A stretch of DNA of 64,000 nt from Ustulina deusta (GCA_023159155.1 JAJNNX010000006.1:868001-932000); one strand, 5' to 3'. Shown: positions 9,785 to 22,515, numbered from the stretch's first letter. The notes: generated by a model from the sequence alone, not told the origin. Translations and numbers: made by a program.

Positions 9785-12240
9785 GGTGAGGAGATGATTA
9801 GGGATGATTGTGCGATTCGAAATATGTTCCAACTGTAACTCAAATCAAATAAAAACGAATGTGATGGTCCCTCGATTAGGTTGTCCTGTTTGCTGTTCCC
9901 GTTAGTACCGATGCTCTGCTGGTTTAATCTCGATTTCGTGGTTCCAATCCGCCATACTTTATACAAAATCCGCCTGCCTGTTCGCGCCGGGCGAAAAGAA
10001 CAATAAAGGCCCGGTCTCGTGGTTGAGCCAAGGATATGCCATGACTGTATTGCTTGTGGAAATTAGTCATAGACCTTCGAGGCGCGAGAGGCTCTCGGAT
10101 TGGACTATCAAGGTTATGTCTGAGACAGCGGCATTCTACCGCAACAATATTTCAATGGTCAAGATCTCTCATGTTCGTTAGCTCATTCCAGTGGCGCGGG
10201 TCTAGTCGAGGAAAAGCTTGTTACCTGTCCATAGCCACCATATGCTCTACAATCCAGAACGTCTACTGAGCAAATCACCTTGTGAATGCCCATGTTAAAA
10301 TACATTCTTGATCGTCAGTATCTCATCAATGTTAATACGAAGTGAAATCCAAAGATCAGTGTACGGCGGCTTGCATCTACGTTAGTGAAGCTCCAAAGCA
10401 TGAAAGATCGACTAGGCTCATTTTCAGTTTCAAAATATATCCTACTAGCGATACTTCTGTTTCAATACAATTGTAGAAGCATCTGTGATTGTGTTTAGGG
10501 GTCGCCCATGCCAGCTTTACAAGCCCCTTGCAGATAGCGGCTCTCTTTTACGATTGCTCGTCTGTCCCTCCGTACCCCTACAGAATCCAGAAGACAGGTA
10601 AGAGGCAAATAGCCAATTATAGTCAAGTTCCTTAGGTATATTCTGAAAATTTACAGCCTCCGAAATCCCGATCACATTTTGTTTATAAAAAGTTTTCTTC
10701 GCCTTTATTATCTCCATTCATGGCCAAGTCAGCTGTATCCCTTGCTTCAGGCTTTCCACTACTGAAGCCTATTATCACCTTACCCCCCACCCACAACATA
10801 AGTCAAGTATCTTTGTCCATCCGAAAAATTCTCTGTTGTTCAGCAATCGTGGGCCGTGCGGCGTTATTAAAAAGTGGTTTCAGAGTTGAGGGTGGATATA
10901 ACTCGACGCCAATCGATAACTTCGATATATCGAAAGAGCGCCTATAAATAGATTCCAGGACAATCTGCTGCGGAGTGGAAATCAACAAAAATAGAATCTA
11001 CAGGTCCAGTGCGACGCATTGTGAATAGACCTAACGTAAACATTATCCTTATCGCTAGAATAAGCCCTGTCCTTAATCTAAAGCCTAGTCTTCAAAACTA
11101 AGCATCTACAATGATGTTATCTTCAGCTAGACCTAGATTTCTACCTAAACCAAAATAACTCCTCATAGATGGTGTATATATCCCTTCATGAAGGTGCATA
11201 GACGCATGAAGACCTAGCTGGAGAAATATTTCAGAATGGGGGACCTTAAACAATGAACAATTTGTAGAAGAAGCAATCTTGTCCTTTAGCCCTGAAATGT
11301 TGCAGCTCATGTATGTACAATTACCAGATCATTGGTTATATAGGAAAATAGAGGTGACAATTTAGGATGGATATTTGGCAGGAACAAAACAGTAGACATG
11401 AATGATATCCCATTATGGATAGATTGTTCACGCTGACGTATTATGCGTGGATGACAATACTAATAGTTTGCTCAACCAGATTCTCAAACGCGATCTGCAT
11501 ATCTTATCCACTCCTTCAGTGTAGATAATGTCACAGAGGCGTGGAACTCATAATCTGCTATCGAGGTCGCACTGAGCTCGCCCTTCTATCGGTTCGACTC
11601 CTTTCGAGCTCTCGATTTGAAGTCACACCAAAAACACCAACAAGACAAACAAGGCAGTCAAATGACACACAACTGGTGACCCAACGAGTCACCAAAGTCT
11701 GTAGTCTTGTGTTAGATCTTGTATCACCAAGATGGCGGCTATGGAATATAAACGAGGTTTGCCTTGCTCTCCCGGTTTCGGGTTGATTGCCTCGCTTTAT
11801 CACTACCAGACCGAGTGGATTGTGAATATTCGTTATTGTACAAAGAGCCTAGAACTATACTAGTGGTCTCTACTATCAATATACAACGCAATTTCTTCGT
11901 CTTGAGAATCACCTGGCAGTCACAGTAACGGCCACAACCAACGCCGCATCTTCAACAAGCAGGGTTCTCATTTCTTTACCGAATATTCCCTGGTATTATG
12001 ATGGCATATGCCGCTTCGCCGCGGGTGTATCTGCAACGCTTCCCGGCACAAGATGCTAGAGATAGGACCAATAAGTTTGGTGTCTCTTTTAATAATGTAA
12101 GAAACCTTACATCCCGCACCATACCAGAAGAGACTTGTAGTAATGCAATTGCAGGCTACCAGTTATTCGATAGACTGTTTGAGACAGCTACTCGCATCCA
12201 GATTTAGCCCGATATCCAACAAACCAGACTCGTTCCAGAT
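9785..12240. other. Divergent intergenic region, no supported gene
   Basis: About 2.4 kb between the 5' ends of the - strand cysteine-repeat gene and the + strand orphan gene, so it holds both promoters. Only short open frames without recognisable content occur. Near 11548-11601 there is a tRNA-Met-like word and a B-box-like word, but they do not fold into a tRNA (see rejected items). Confidence 0.4.
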
Positions 12241-13159
12241 ATGGAACCAGACCCTTGGGAGCGGAAACAGCATCACGTTTCTCATGGTGGATATGAATCA
12301 AGTGGAAGCCAACGACTTAATAGAGGCTTCGAGCGAGCTGCTGAGTAAGTAGCGGACTCTTGGTCTCCATACCGACATGCTAAGCAGCCAAACAGGAGTC
12401 ATCAGAAGCGAAAATGGGCTCGTATTACGACAGAACAACAGGGATCACTGGATGGCTATTGCGTTACCCTGCGGCTGTGACCAGGAGCATTCGCCCTTCC
12501 CTTCCCTTCAGCAGATCCCGGGTTCTCCTGAATACAGACCGATCCCAGGCCAGTGGCACGACCCTAACAGGTGCAACGGCCAGCAACCACCCCCTGTTGC
12601 ATTTCCAGCTGGCAATGCAAATGCCGCGGGCGCTTTTGGATATACACCCGTAGCCGTATTCTCAGGAGGTGTTCCGACGCCAGGGTTTCCAACGATAGCC
12701 TCGTCTGGTCCTTTCGATTCAGTCGCAGCAGCGGCTAGCACGGCGTATTCGCGCGGAGACGCGGCCGTGGCATCGCCGACGGGGAAAGTCGTATACCCGC
12801 CCCGATTCGAGTATCCCGCTTCAACCGGCGCCGGGCACGAACCCGTCGTACCCCCGGCTAGCTACACTGCGCTGTACCGTGAATCTTTTGCCGATGCGGT
12901 GAACCCCGATCCAGCGTACCTGGTATCGGCCGCGGATTTGGCGCCGCCGACTACGAATGCTACAAGCCTGCCGGCTGGCTCTCCCTTCGGCACGCCTTAC
13001 AACATGGTGCCTGATGCGGATTTAGACCTGCACCCGGATCAGCTGCCGACGGACACCTCGGCCGCAACGGCATATGCGCCGGATGGTGACTACAGCTATC
13101 CACTTATCAAGTGGCGGGCCGAAGATGACCAACCCGAATTTCAGGGAGGAGGCATGTAA
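12241..13159 (+). CDS. Orphan Pro/Ala-rich hypothetical protein
   Basis: Exons 12241..12344 and 12406..13159 give 285 residues. The 61-nt intron has a GTAAGT donor, a GCTAAG branch-like site and an ATCAG acceptor; acceptors at 12384 and 12387 also keep frame but would make introns of only 40-43 nt. Exon 1 begins MEPDPWERKQHHVSHGG. The rest is rich in Pro, Ala, Gly, Ser and Tyr, with no signal peptide, membrane segment or known domain; the C-terminus is acidic (YPLIKWRAEDDQPEF). The strong GC and third-position bias of exon 2 against its AT-richer flanks is the main evidence that it is coding. I do not recognise the family. The start could lie in a further upstream exon. Confidence 0.68.
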
Positions 13160-13948
13160 AGCTGAGCTATCGTTTACTAAAAGTTGAAATATCGGCTCGT
13201 CTATTCGCGATTACCTTTTGGAGAGGATGGTGCATGTGGGTTTACGAGATGGGCATTGCAGACTAGGAAGCATATCACGGCTCTAGTATAGGTGGTGGAG
13301 ACTTGTGAGCTTTCTTGTAGGTGGATGGATACAGCAGGATTGTTCTCATCCTTTGCTTCGTGACGAGATTCTGGAATTAGCAGTTTACAAGCATTACTTT
13401 GGTTAACGTGAAATTAATGCCGAGGCGCCTTGGAGTTAATTATGCCAATATTTGGCATGTCTACCTATTCACTTGAGCCTGCTTACCAAAACAGGGGTGA
13501 GGGGCTACCCGGCAATTGAACGATCTGACGGTGATATTTGACCGCTTGGATGTGGCGGTTCTAATTCAGCAGTATACTTTGAGCTTTCTAATACGGCAAT
13601 GACATGAAAACCCGTTCTATATACCGGACTAGCACTGTTGCAGGATGCGTATATAGCCTGTAAGATCCTCAAGTTTCTCAGCCAGATACATCCTCTTCCG
13701 GTGTTTGATCTTCGGACGTGCACTGCCAAGCTTAGGCAGTCGGAAGGCTTCACGCGACTACAGTGGTGGTATTGTATAGCCGAGCCGCATCATTCCAGGA
13801 ATACCACTTACCCCCAGTTTCATTTAATGCCTTGGCTTGTAACGCCATGTCATTGCACTGGCACCGCAGGCCGGCCGGTCCTCATAAAGCGTCCGGCCGC
13901 CAATTGACTCAGTCTACTAGGTGGAATCAACTACTTCTGGAATAGTAG
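13160..13948. other. Intergenic, upstream of the GH131 gene
   Basis: About 790 bp between two + strand genes; presumably the 3' end of the orphan gene and the promoter of the GH131 gene. No coding or RNA feature is supported. Overlapping short frames at 13505-13945 look random. Confidence 0.4.
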
Positions 13949-15059
13949 ATGCACTCAATAATGGCTGGCTACCACTCCCTCGTTTCTTTTCTCGTGATAA
14001 CTTCCACGCTAGTGGCGTCTCAGCAGTGCGATCTTCAATTTGACGGCCGGGTGCCGTCTGATTTTACTGCTGCTACGTTCAATACCGACAATGGGGTCTT
14101 TGATCCTGACAATGTCTTCGGGCAAGGTATAATATCCCTTTCAGAAAGCTTAGGAATAGACATACTAATGGGGATAGGGCTGGACCTTGGTTCGATAGTT
14201 CAAATACAGGATTCACTACCGTCGCTCGTAAGCAGCACGCGGAATTTCTATGTCTTTCCCCACACACGCTGACATGATTCTAGTTCGACGTTGACACCAC
14301 CCCCGTGGGAGTCACTATCAGGCAAGAACAAAGTCAAGCATGTAGGAGAGCGTGCAGAGAATCTACTAACACAAAACTAGTGACGATTCAATCTTTGCGC
14401 CAAGCGCCGACAACGTGCAAACTGGATTTCGGAGGGCAGAGCTGCTCGTAGCCAGCAACGATGGGACCGATGCATCAACGACAGGAGTCAAGACGCTTCA
14501 CTTCAGCATCATGAAAGATGCGAACCACCCGCTAAATCTCACCCACGAGTACCAGCTCGTGTTTCTAGAGAGCAATGATTTCAGCACGAACCAGTTCGTT
14601 TTGAAGACAGGGACGATCCTCGGCGCGGATACCACCAACCCAGACACCTTGCAGCTGTTCGGCAACGTCAATGCGAATCCGGCACAGACTCTGTTCAGCG
14701 CACCCTTCACCGAGGATGTGTTCCACAACTTTGCCGTCACGCTGGACTTCGACGCATTGTAGGCGTTCTGAACTATCCTCCCTACGCTCGATAGTATGAC
14801 TGACCAACTCGACTAATCTAGGACTACCCAAGTATTCTACTCTCAAGGCGCCGACGCCCTGGTCGCACAGACCGAGGCCCTCGCCAACGATGTCAGTGGG
14901 CAAGGGCAGTTCCATTTCGGCGTCTTGAAAAAGGGCCTCAATGGCGGTGACGATATCGTTAAGAATGGTGAACAGGAACCGGGCATCGATGAAGGCATCA
15001 TCTTCGGCGGCATCTTCGAGGAAGATAGCTCGGCTGGGTGTATCAGCTTGTCGGCGTAG
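13949..15059 (+). CDS. Secreted GH131-family glucanase
   Basis: Five exons, 13949..14126, 14178..14227, 14284..14321, 14381..14758 and 14822..15059, give 293 residues. A signal peptide (MHSIMAGYHSLVSFLVITST, cleavage near residue 23) is followed by QQCDLQFDGRVPSDFTAATF, then DSLPSLFDVDTTPVGVTI, SDDSIFAPSADNVQTGFRRA and HFGVLKKGL, which I recognise as the GH131 fold. GH131 enzymes act on beta-1,3/1,6- and beta-1,4-glucans, so plant or fungal wall glucan is the likely substrate. The protein is a single catalytic domain with no CBM1. Introns are tiny; intron 1 carries a perfect TACTAAT branch site. Intron 3 (14322..14380) needs a GC donor (AG|GCAAGA) to restore VTISDDSIF, with a CTACTAAC branch site close to its acceptor. 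The alternative start at 13961 (MAGYHS) would also give a signal peptide. Assignment is from motif memory, not a search. Confidence 0.86.
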
Positions 15060-16091
15060 AGAAAGTATGCCACACACACACACGGATGTCCCCTGCGTCG
15101 TGCGGACTACCATCTATCTATAGTCTGTTGTGGTCATACATACTGTATATGCCAGTAGCAGATGACAGAGAACAGCACGCTGTACTTACCGAGTGACATG
15201 AGGGATGCCGTCGGCATCATAGGTAGGTAGTCTGCGTTAAATAAAAAGAAAAGGGTGAAGACAGGGCGGCGAACTCTCGATCCGAGGTGATGATAATATG
15301 AAAGTATCTAGAAGGTTAGGTAGTATCTTTGTACACGATGCTGAAACGACGGCCTTCACTAGTTCCCGGTTCTCAGCTTCCCCCGCCGCCTCAATTTTTG
15401 GACCTGGCTCCCTGCTTATCCACGCTGACGGAACGAACCTTAGGACAGAAGCTTAAGAGGCCTAGTGGTTCGACGCTTGCCAGACAGGGGGGTCCTGAAC
15501 CTTTGACAGCGCTAACAGCCCTGCCCAGGGTGACACGGGCCAAGAAAAAACTTAGGTATCTATCTACGTACTTACAAGTACTTACACATACCTACTGTAA
15601 ACTCATCATAGGGATACACGATTAGAGATGTTCCCCTTCTTTTTTTTCTTTCTTTTTCTTTTATGTTAAGCATCGCGATGTTGGTGACAGATGAAAGGGT
15701 TGTGAATACCTAGGACATATCACTCTGATTTAGTGTGATGGATCCAGTTCCCTGTCCTGTTATAATGCTCCCCTGTCGTCCCACGCGGATCCAACGAACG
15801 CTCCCGTCGGACGTTGTGGGCGGTGGCTGGTGAAGAGGCCTGCCAGCACCCAACCACCCAGCATCGTCGCTGTCACACGCACTCGGCAGCTCAACACCCG
15901 CCTCGCACTTAAAATGCCATTGGTCTTAAAAGCCTTTCGGCGCCTCATGCGCGGCCAACATGCACTTGTCTCTGCAGGCTCTGCATTCTTCCATCGACTC
16001 TGAATTTTGCGCATTGCTGATTGGCCGAGTCGTCCGACGCGGAGGAGGCCACTATCAAGCGTTCTAGTCTAGTGCGGACAACACAGCCAAC
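15060..16091. other. Intergenic, GH131 to DUF3433 gene
   Basis: About 1 kb between two + strand genes. Contains a cluster of GTAC/GTAGGTA-type words (about 15556-15596) and a T/C-rich stretch (about 15630-15665). An inverted CCAAT box (ATTGG, 16019-16023) lies about 70 bp before the next start codon. A minus-strand frame at 15760-16014 has no recognisable content. Confidence 0.4.
16019..16023 (-). promoter_or_regulatory. Inverted CCAAT box
   Basis: ATTGG on the + strand about 70 bp before the start codon at 16092. CCAAT-binding (Hap) complex sites at this distance are common in ascomycete promoters. A five-base match alone is weak evidence. Confidence 0.3.
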
Positions 16092-18925
16092 ATGAGTCTC
16101 GGCTTTGGCAATGTCGAACCCAACCGTACGTCAAGCCCAACCGGCCGAGTCGCCCAGGCATATACCGCAGTGGGAGCACTGAGCACAGCTGACCTTTCCT
16201 CTCTTCCGCTCGTCTAGCATCAGATACACGTTCTAGCTCCTACACGTCGACGAACGAACCGCTGCCCACGGCTTCGCAGCTGACCGTCGTCCCCCTTCCG
16301 CCACCCGAGCCCGACGTTCGACAGCAGCAGCAGCAGCAGCAGATGAACCCAATACCCTACGCGCCGTCGCCTCCCGAGGCCCCGACCTTCCCTTCGGCTG
16401 CCTCGGAAGAAGATATCTACGGCCTGGAGAGATTCGCGGGTTCCCGGACTGACTTTACCGAATATGCCTCCTCGACTCCGGGGCCGTCGCCCTCGGTGCG
16501 CTTCAACCCCGCACCTTTCGTCATGGGTGGCATGCAAACAGATCCCCTGGTGCAGAGGGACTTCAAAGACGAACTCACGAGGGCGGCCGGCGCTGTCACG
16601 CCTGGAGTAAGTGATGCGCCATACATTCGCTATGCTCTCGAGGCCATCACACGCCAGAGCAGCGACGGGTCGAGAATTTCATCTCGAAATCATCTCCCCC
16701 CCGCGAGCAATGTACTCCACCTCCCACGCTTCCCACCGGCTCGGTTCGTTCCTCAGTCCAGTGTCGAGGTCTCTCAACCCCCGCCTGGTCGCCGATCCCT
16801 GGTTGCTGTTCGTAGCCATGATGAACCTGTGTCGGGTGGTTGGCAGACACCTCTCTCTGCTCCTGCCACCCCGGGCATAGAGCAGCAAACGCCTATTGAC
16901 GACCAAGAACCGGCGGGGCAGCCGGCGAGGCAAGTGGCGAGACACCCGGAGCGAAGAACTCGCCTCGACGAAATAGCCGACAACTTTTACCGTGCCAAAA
17001 CGTTGGTCGAGCAAGGCATTCCCGCCTCAGCAAATAACCACAGTCCACCACGGACGGTAGACGTCTGGCGAGCTCAACCAGACTCATTCTCCAAGCACGA
17101 CCTGGAAGCAATTGGGCACAAACGCTCCACACCTCCCCGACTAACACACAAACCCTGGATCTTACGACCGCTGTCGCTACTGCTGCTTGCGACGCTCTGT
17201 ATATTAATAATAGCGGCCCTCATCTTTTCCGCTGTATATTCAATCGGCAGCGACGGCTTCATAGGCTACGCTGGCACCATCTACGGCGGCCAATACTTCC
17301 TCTTCCGCGTCCTCCCACAGTTGATTGGCGCCGTGCTCCTCATATACGCGCAGTGCGTTATTACGGCCGTGTTCCGTGTCTTCCCCTTTTCTGCCATGGC
17401 GTCGGATGACCGCCACGAACGACGCAATGCCGTATTCCTGCCCCTATACCCGAAGTCGTTTCTGTGGCCGCAACTGTTCGGACCCTGGCATGTCTGGGTA
17501 CCCACAGTTGTCGTTTGGCTCATGAACTTTACGGTGCCCCTCTTGAGCAGCCTCTACACAGTGGCGCTTGTTGACGGTGTCTGGAGGTGGTCGACCGTTC
17601 AAGGTGTGGCTTGGACCTTGGTAGCATTGTATGTGTCGTTGCTTCTGTCGACAGTTGTCTTGTTTGTCTACTGGCGACGCCGGAGGACCGGTATGATGCA
17701 GACGTGGGATGTTCGGAGCATCGCAGATCTTGTCTTCCTCCTATCGCCAAGCAACTCACTACCTCAGTACCGGGGGCTCGAGACGGCGGCCACGCGTGGA
17801 AAGATGAAGAAGGTCCTCGATGGTACTGCAGAGAGGCTTGGATACTGGACGACACCAGAGGTTCCCGAGAACTCCATATTCTGGGGCATCGGTGTCCCCA
17901 CGACTGAGGAGGATATCGAGCTGGAGAAGGCGGATAAGAAAAACTGGGCTGCGCAACGAGACGAATCCCACCCTGTGACGTTATCGGACGTCGAAGACCA
18001 GAAGCAGCCGTGGGCGGTGCGTTTCCGCTACTTGCCCTGGTGCTTCCGCGACAGCCCCATCATTTTCGTCGTCGTAGCGGAGACAACCCTTTTAATCGCC
18101 CTCATCGTTGTCTCGTTTCTTCCTTCCACCGACCTGCGGAATGGCTTCCTCCCTCACTTGAGTGCGGCCCCCGTAGCGGGCGCGTTCTCCCCCGCCGATT
18201 TCCTCTATTCCTTCGTCCCCTCCCTCATCGGGGTCGCTCTATTCCTTGGATTCCAATCCCTTGAACTCACATTGCGCATCCTAGCGCCATGGGGAGAACT
18301 GGCGCGAGAAGAAGGATCCCGCGCAGAAACGTCCCTCCTCCTAGATTACGCCGCATGCCTACCGTGGCAGTCCACTTTCAAGGCCCTTAAGCTTAAGCAT
18401 TGGCGCGTAGCCTTCGTCACGTTTCTTTCGCCCCTGTTCGTGCTGATCCCTGTACTCGGCGGCGGGTTATTCCTGGCTTTAACTCCACCGTCCGGTGCCG
18501 TGCGCATCTATCCCAATATCGCGATCTTCGCGCTCGTCCTTACTCTTTTATTCCTGCACCTCGCAGCCGTCGCATCGCTCATTCCCAACCGGAAACAATT
18601 CCGACTTCCTCATGCCGTCACGTGTCTGGCTGAGGTAATGAGTTTCTGCTGCAATGAGCAGTTGCGCACGGATGAAGCGTTTGACCAGGGGAGAACGAGC
18701 AGACGGACTGAGCTCAAGGGCACACTCGATTGTGGCAAAGACTGGCATCGCCAGGGTCGATGGACTTTCGGCGCCGGGAAGAATAACGAAGAACGCCTTG
18801 GCATTAAACGCTACAGCAAGTTTACCGTCAATTCGACGAAACTACGGCAGTACGATAGGTACGTAAGAGGAAAGCCTATATCGGGACCCTTGCTTCATGG
18901 TAGCGGGTCGCTGTTTGGGCATTAG
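16092..18925 (+). CDS. DUF3433-type polytopic membrane protein
   Basis: Exons 16092..16125 and 16218..18925 give 913 residues; the intron is GTACGT to GTCTAG and the phases match. Residues 1-320 are disordered, rich in Pro, Ser and Thr, with a run of seven Gln (MNPIPYAPSPPEAP follows). Hydrophobic segments lie near residues 324-350, 374-400, 437-463, 475-497, 626-646, 673-693, 743-767 and 780-801, in two groups of four separated by a polar loop. The second half contains LLLDYAACLPWQSTFKALKL and KHWRVAFVTFLSPLF, typical of the fungal DUF3433 family as I remember it. The function of that family is not established; plasma-membrane or vacuolar location is an inference. The short first exon (11 codons) was chosen because it gives an ATG and exact phase; the next in-frame ATG is at 16343 after the Gln run. 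Confidence 0.9.
16322..16342 (+). repeat. (CAG)7 polyglutamine microsatellite
   Basis: Seven perfect CAG codons in the N-terminal disordered region of the DUF3433-type protein. Such trinucleotide runs vary in length between strains. Confidence 0.9.
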
Positions 18926-21900
18926 AAGTTTTATCTCTATTTCGAGCGTGTTAGCACGTTTTGTATAAAGTTTAGAGGGACTTGGCGCATTAGTTTGACA
19001 GCTACGAGCTGACATAATGAGATTTACGGCATCATGGGATTATGGGTTATGGGAAATTTGGGTAATGAACGGATGAAGCATGAGGAATGGCGTTATGAGA
19101 TATGGACTTATGATTCACCATGGGATTGGCATTACAGATCATACAGAGCGATACCTTTGCAGAAAGTCATAATTTAATACGAATTATTTGGGGGGTATCA
19201 GGTGTATATTTTCTTAATTTTACCCTCGTGTGGTGTGATATATGTCGTCTCGTAAGTTCCTATCATTTCCTCACCAGCCCTAGTAATTACCTGGTTATAG
19301 CTCTCATATCAAAGGATGTTGGGCATACATACTCAGTAAGACCACCACGTAAAGGTTCTGTAGCCACCTCACCAGGTCATACCAACTATACCTAGTTGTT
19401 GTCTTGCTAGCAAAAGCCAGACAGAGGCTACGATTCCAAAACGTATTCTATACATATCCTAGGACGAGAAATAGAATACTGTTCCCCACAGCCTACTAAA
19501 CCAACCTCGAGGTTTCATATTCACTAGTTCCCAAACTCAACAACCATTCAGGGACTGGCTTCTACATATAAACTAGGCGAAGAAAGGTCCATACAGATCC
19601 TAGTGTAAACTCTATTCCTAACGACGATGAAAGGGACTATATATTTAGGATTACCCTTCTACACTATAATCCAGAAAACCAATGGCCGAGTTGGTGCGGC
19701 CTAGCGAAGCATAATATCGTTAATTAGCGTTAGCATCTTTACTCTGCATCGTTAGGCACTGGGGGTTCGATTCCCTCGTTGGCCAATTCAATTTTTTTCC
19801 CCTGTTACTTTTCTTTGCACTCTCTTTACACTGTCAGTCAAGAAGTGAAGTTGATTTGGATCAAGTACTGTCTGCCTTTCTCGTTGCGTGTAGCTTCTAG
19901 CCCTATGGTTCTCCCTACTGGTGGTGTGTATTGGAGGAGAAAACTCAATCAGAGAGCATCCTATTCTTCCTCTGTACTTGGGGCACGTATATTTTACCAG
20001 TGATTGGTGCGGACGGCGATATGATATCGGTATTGATACTTGGGGTCTTCATGTAGCACTCCCTATGTGGATTCCTATGTGAGAAATTAATGTAAGTGGT
20101 ATTTCAAGAAAAAAAAAAAGAATTATACTTTCCAATACAACCTTATTTCGTCACCCATGCGAAGCTAAAGTAAGTTTCCCTAGGGTAAATGCTGATACTG
20201 CCTACGTCTGGTCATGATAGAACCATTACGTGCTCTCTCACGTTACAATCATATCTATGAAATTGGATGTTGCAATTGCTTAACACCCATGCTAGTCCGA
20301 TCGTCTAATTCGAGATTGAGTTATTGGTTAACATTCGCCTTGCCTGAAAACCCCAGATTCCAGAAGAAGCATTCTCGGAGTGCTCAAGCTATGTCTGCAG
20401 AAATATCTAACTCACAATAGTGATCACTCGTGTAGCCTACTTTGAATGACCTTTGAGGGACGTCAATCGTGCATACAGCGGACCGTTATTCCATTGCCTA
20501 TCTTGGATTACTTGACCCTGCCTATTCTGAGCTCCATCGGCTAGGATAGTTAATTGTTACAGTCCCCATATATAGACTGCAGACGAGGTCAAGCTCCCGA
20601 CTTGACTACGTTCTACTTTTGGTAGTGTTACGGTATGGTGCTGTAGTTCTGTTCCGTGACACTAATACTGCCTCGTTTTGTTCTGTACGGGGGAGTCGAC
20701 TCAGATATATAATTCTACAATATTTCGTCAAGTACATATACTTCTTTCTACAATCTGCCCTTGGTTAACTACATGGAATGGAATAGATTTATTATGTGAC
20801 TTGAATTTCTGATCATGGTTGGTGAGGAGCGCATTTTAAGGTTACCTAAGCAGTCATCAAGGGCCAAGCAATGTGCCTTTCTATGTATGCCTGGAGGTAT
20901 ATAGATATGACTTGGCATGGTCTTGCGAGCCGTCGACTCCAGAGCTACCTAGTTGCACAATCCAGGATTCCGAATAAGAATGCAACGGTGTTGAATCTAC
21001 TATAATGCCAAGAAAAGGAACAGGAAAGTCACATGTTTAACTTGTGGGGAAATTTCCATGTTGCGTGATTACGAATCAACGATATAAATGGAGGACATAT
21101 CTGAAATAGAGCCGAGACAGCGGAAATGCCGACCTTTGCTTTACTATTGGCTCTAAATACCTCACGGCTCTTTACAGGCTCGACAGAATAACGAACGACA
21201 GGCGACGAGCAGAAATGAACGTGTATTCCATCACCTTCCAGCAGCACTTTTTCATTCCAAAAGGCTGGATCGAGTTCCCGCCCACTTCGACAATCGGGCC
21301 TGTCTCGTAGGTTTGATTTTGTTTTGAACATCTCAATCTTTGCGCAAGGCGTGCTGTACGGGTCGAGACTCGCAGGGCCGAGCGGCTGCGCTACTAACAC
21401 GACGAAGACATGGACGCTACGGAGGAGGGTTCAATGTATGTAGCGTTCGCACCATGTCTTGTTGGGTGGCGATGAAGGGGGTCGACATGCATGTCTGAGT
21501 AACTAGCTTCTGACCGGTTTAGCAAGAGGGTGAGACTAGTGTTTTCTATCATGAATTTCATTGCAAGACTCTGCTAGGACTCAAGAGTGGCGGTACCTAT
21601 CTAGGTGACCGCATCGACGTAGCTAACATAAACTTTGGATAAATGCTTCTAGTTTGCATTTTGTTCCCGGTTCAAACAAGCCTCAGCTTGCTTGCTGGCC
21701 AGCCAGTAAGACACAGGTATTATTATGTAGTACAGTACACTAGAAAATGACCGCATCCATGGAGACCCGCGGAGTAGACCGCGGAAAATACATCCAATAG
21801 TTACCCAGTGTGGAAGAAAGAGAAAGTCGAAAGGAAAGTCCTGGGCGCCATCGCTGGTATTCGTTACAATGAACCAAAAATCGTTCAAATGGAAATAACG

Positions 21901-22515
21901 TAAAGTAAAAAACATCGTCTTTTTTTGTGTCTTGCAACCCTCGTTTCTAACTCTGTCTTATACACCCTTAAGTCCTTGATCTAATTTTCTGCCCCCGCCT
22001 TTGATTTTGAACCCCTCCCGATGAAGCCCGCTACTCCGTTCATTTATGTGATCGTTCCCCGTTTGATATTCCCCATGCGCCAGATCTTGAGAGAGGAAAA
22101 AACAAACCAAAAAAAGCAAAGACAAAAGAGATACCAAATCATTCAGGTAGTGTTTTCGTAAAAGAACGTAGATTTCTAGACGCGTACAGTGGACGGGGAA
22201 TGAGATGGAAGGAGATCAATAAACTCGTACACAGTGTCTTTTTCATCTTCTTTCTTTCGTCATAGAACAAATTCATTCATCTCCTAGGCGGTGAGAGAAC
22301 GTGCGTCGTGGAGAAACATCAAGCGTGGCACACGTAAAATGAGGGGCAGGGAAGAAAAAAAAAAGACGAGAAAAAGCAAAAAAAAAAAAAAAAAAAAAGG
22401 GGAAAGGGGAGCGACTCAGCCCTGTGGGCGTATTTAGTGAGCTGACCTGACCGGTTTCGTAGCGTGTCATCGGGTAAAATAGTGTAGAGGCGGTGGCTAG
22501 TAGGTGGAATTTGCC
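18926..22515. other. Gene-poor convergent intergenic region
   Basis: About 3.6 kb between the 3' ends of the DUF3433-type gene and the - strand orphan gene. Apart from the tRNA-like unit at 19683-19798, only short random-looking frames occur. The right end (22340-22400) has A-rich runs, including about 20 consecutive A at 22378-22398, on the 3' side of the minus-strand gene. Confidence 0.4.
19683..19798 (+). ncRNA. tRNA-like RNA polymerase III unit (degenerate tRNA?)
   Basis: An A-box match (TGGCCGAGTTGG, 19683-19694) is followed 69 nt later by a perfect B-box (GGTTCGATTCC, 19764-19774). A run of seven T at 19792-19798 serves as a Pol III terminator. The T-arm folds (GGGGG with CCCTC), and the following GTTGGCC can pair with GGCCGAG at 19684-19690 with one mismatch. 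However, if the A-box is the D-arm, the upstream seven bases do not make an acceptor stem. I also could not place a credible anticodon arm. It is therefore a degenerate tRNA, a tRNA-derived element or an intron-containing tRNA that I could not fold by eye. Confidence 0.42.

Noticed and set aside
11548..11601. CTCATAATCTG (tRNA-Met anticodon-like) followed by GGTTCGACTCC (B-box-like)
   Set aside because: The anticodon stem does not pair, the T-stem has a mismatch at its third pair, no A-box or acceptor stem is present and there is no T-run terminator.
12345..12387. A 43-nt intron in the orphan gene (acceptor at 12387)
   Set aside because: Keeps frame but is shorter than usual fungal introns; the 61-nt version places the branch-like site at a normal distance.
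14565..15113. A 182-codon minus-strand frame over the GH131 gene
   Set aside because: Antisense shadow of exons 4 and 5, which have family motifs and matching splice sites on the + strand.
15760..16014. An 84-codon minus-strand frame in the promoter of the DUF3433-type gene
   Set aside because: No recognisable content; overlaps the promoter of a well-supported gene.
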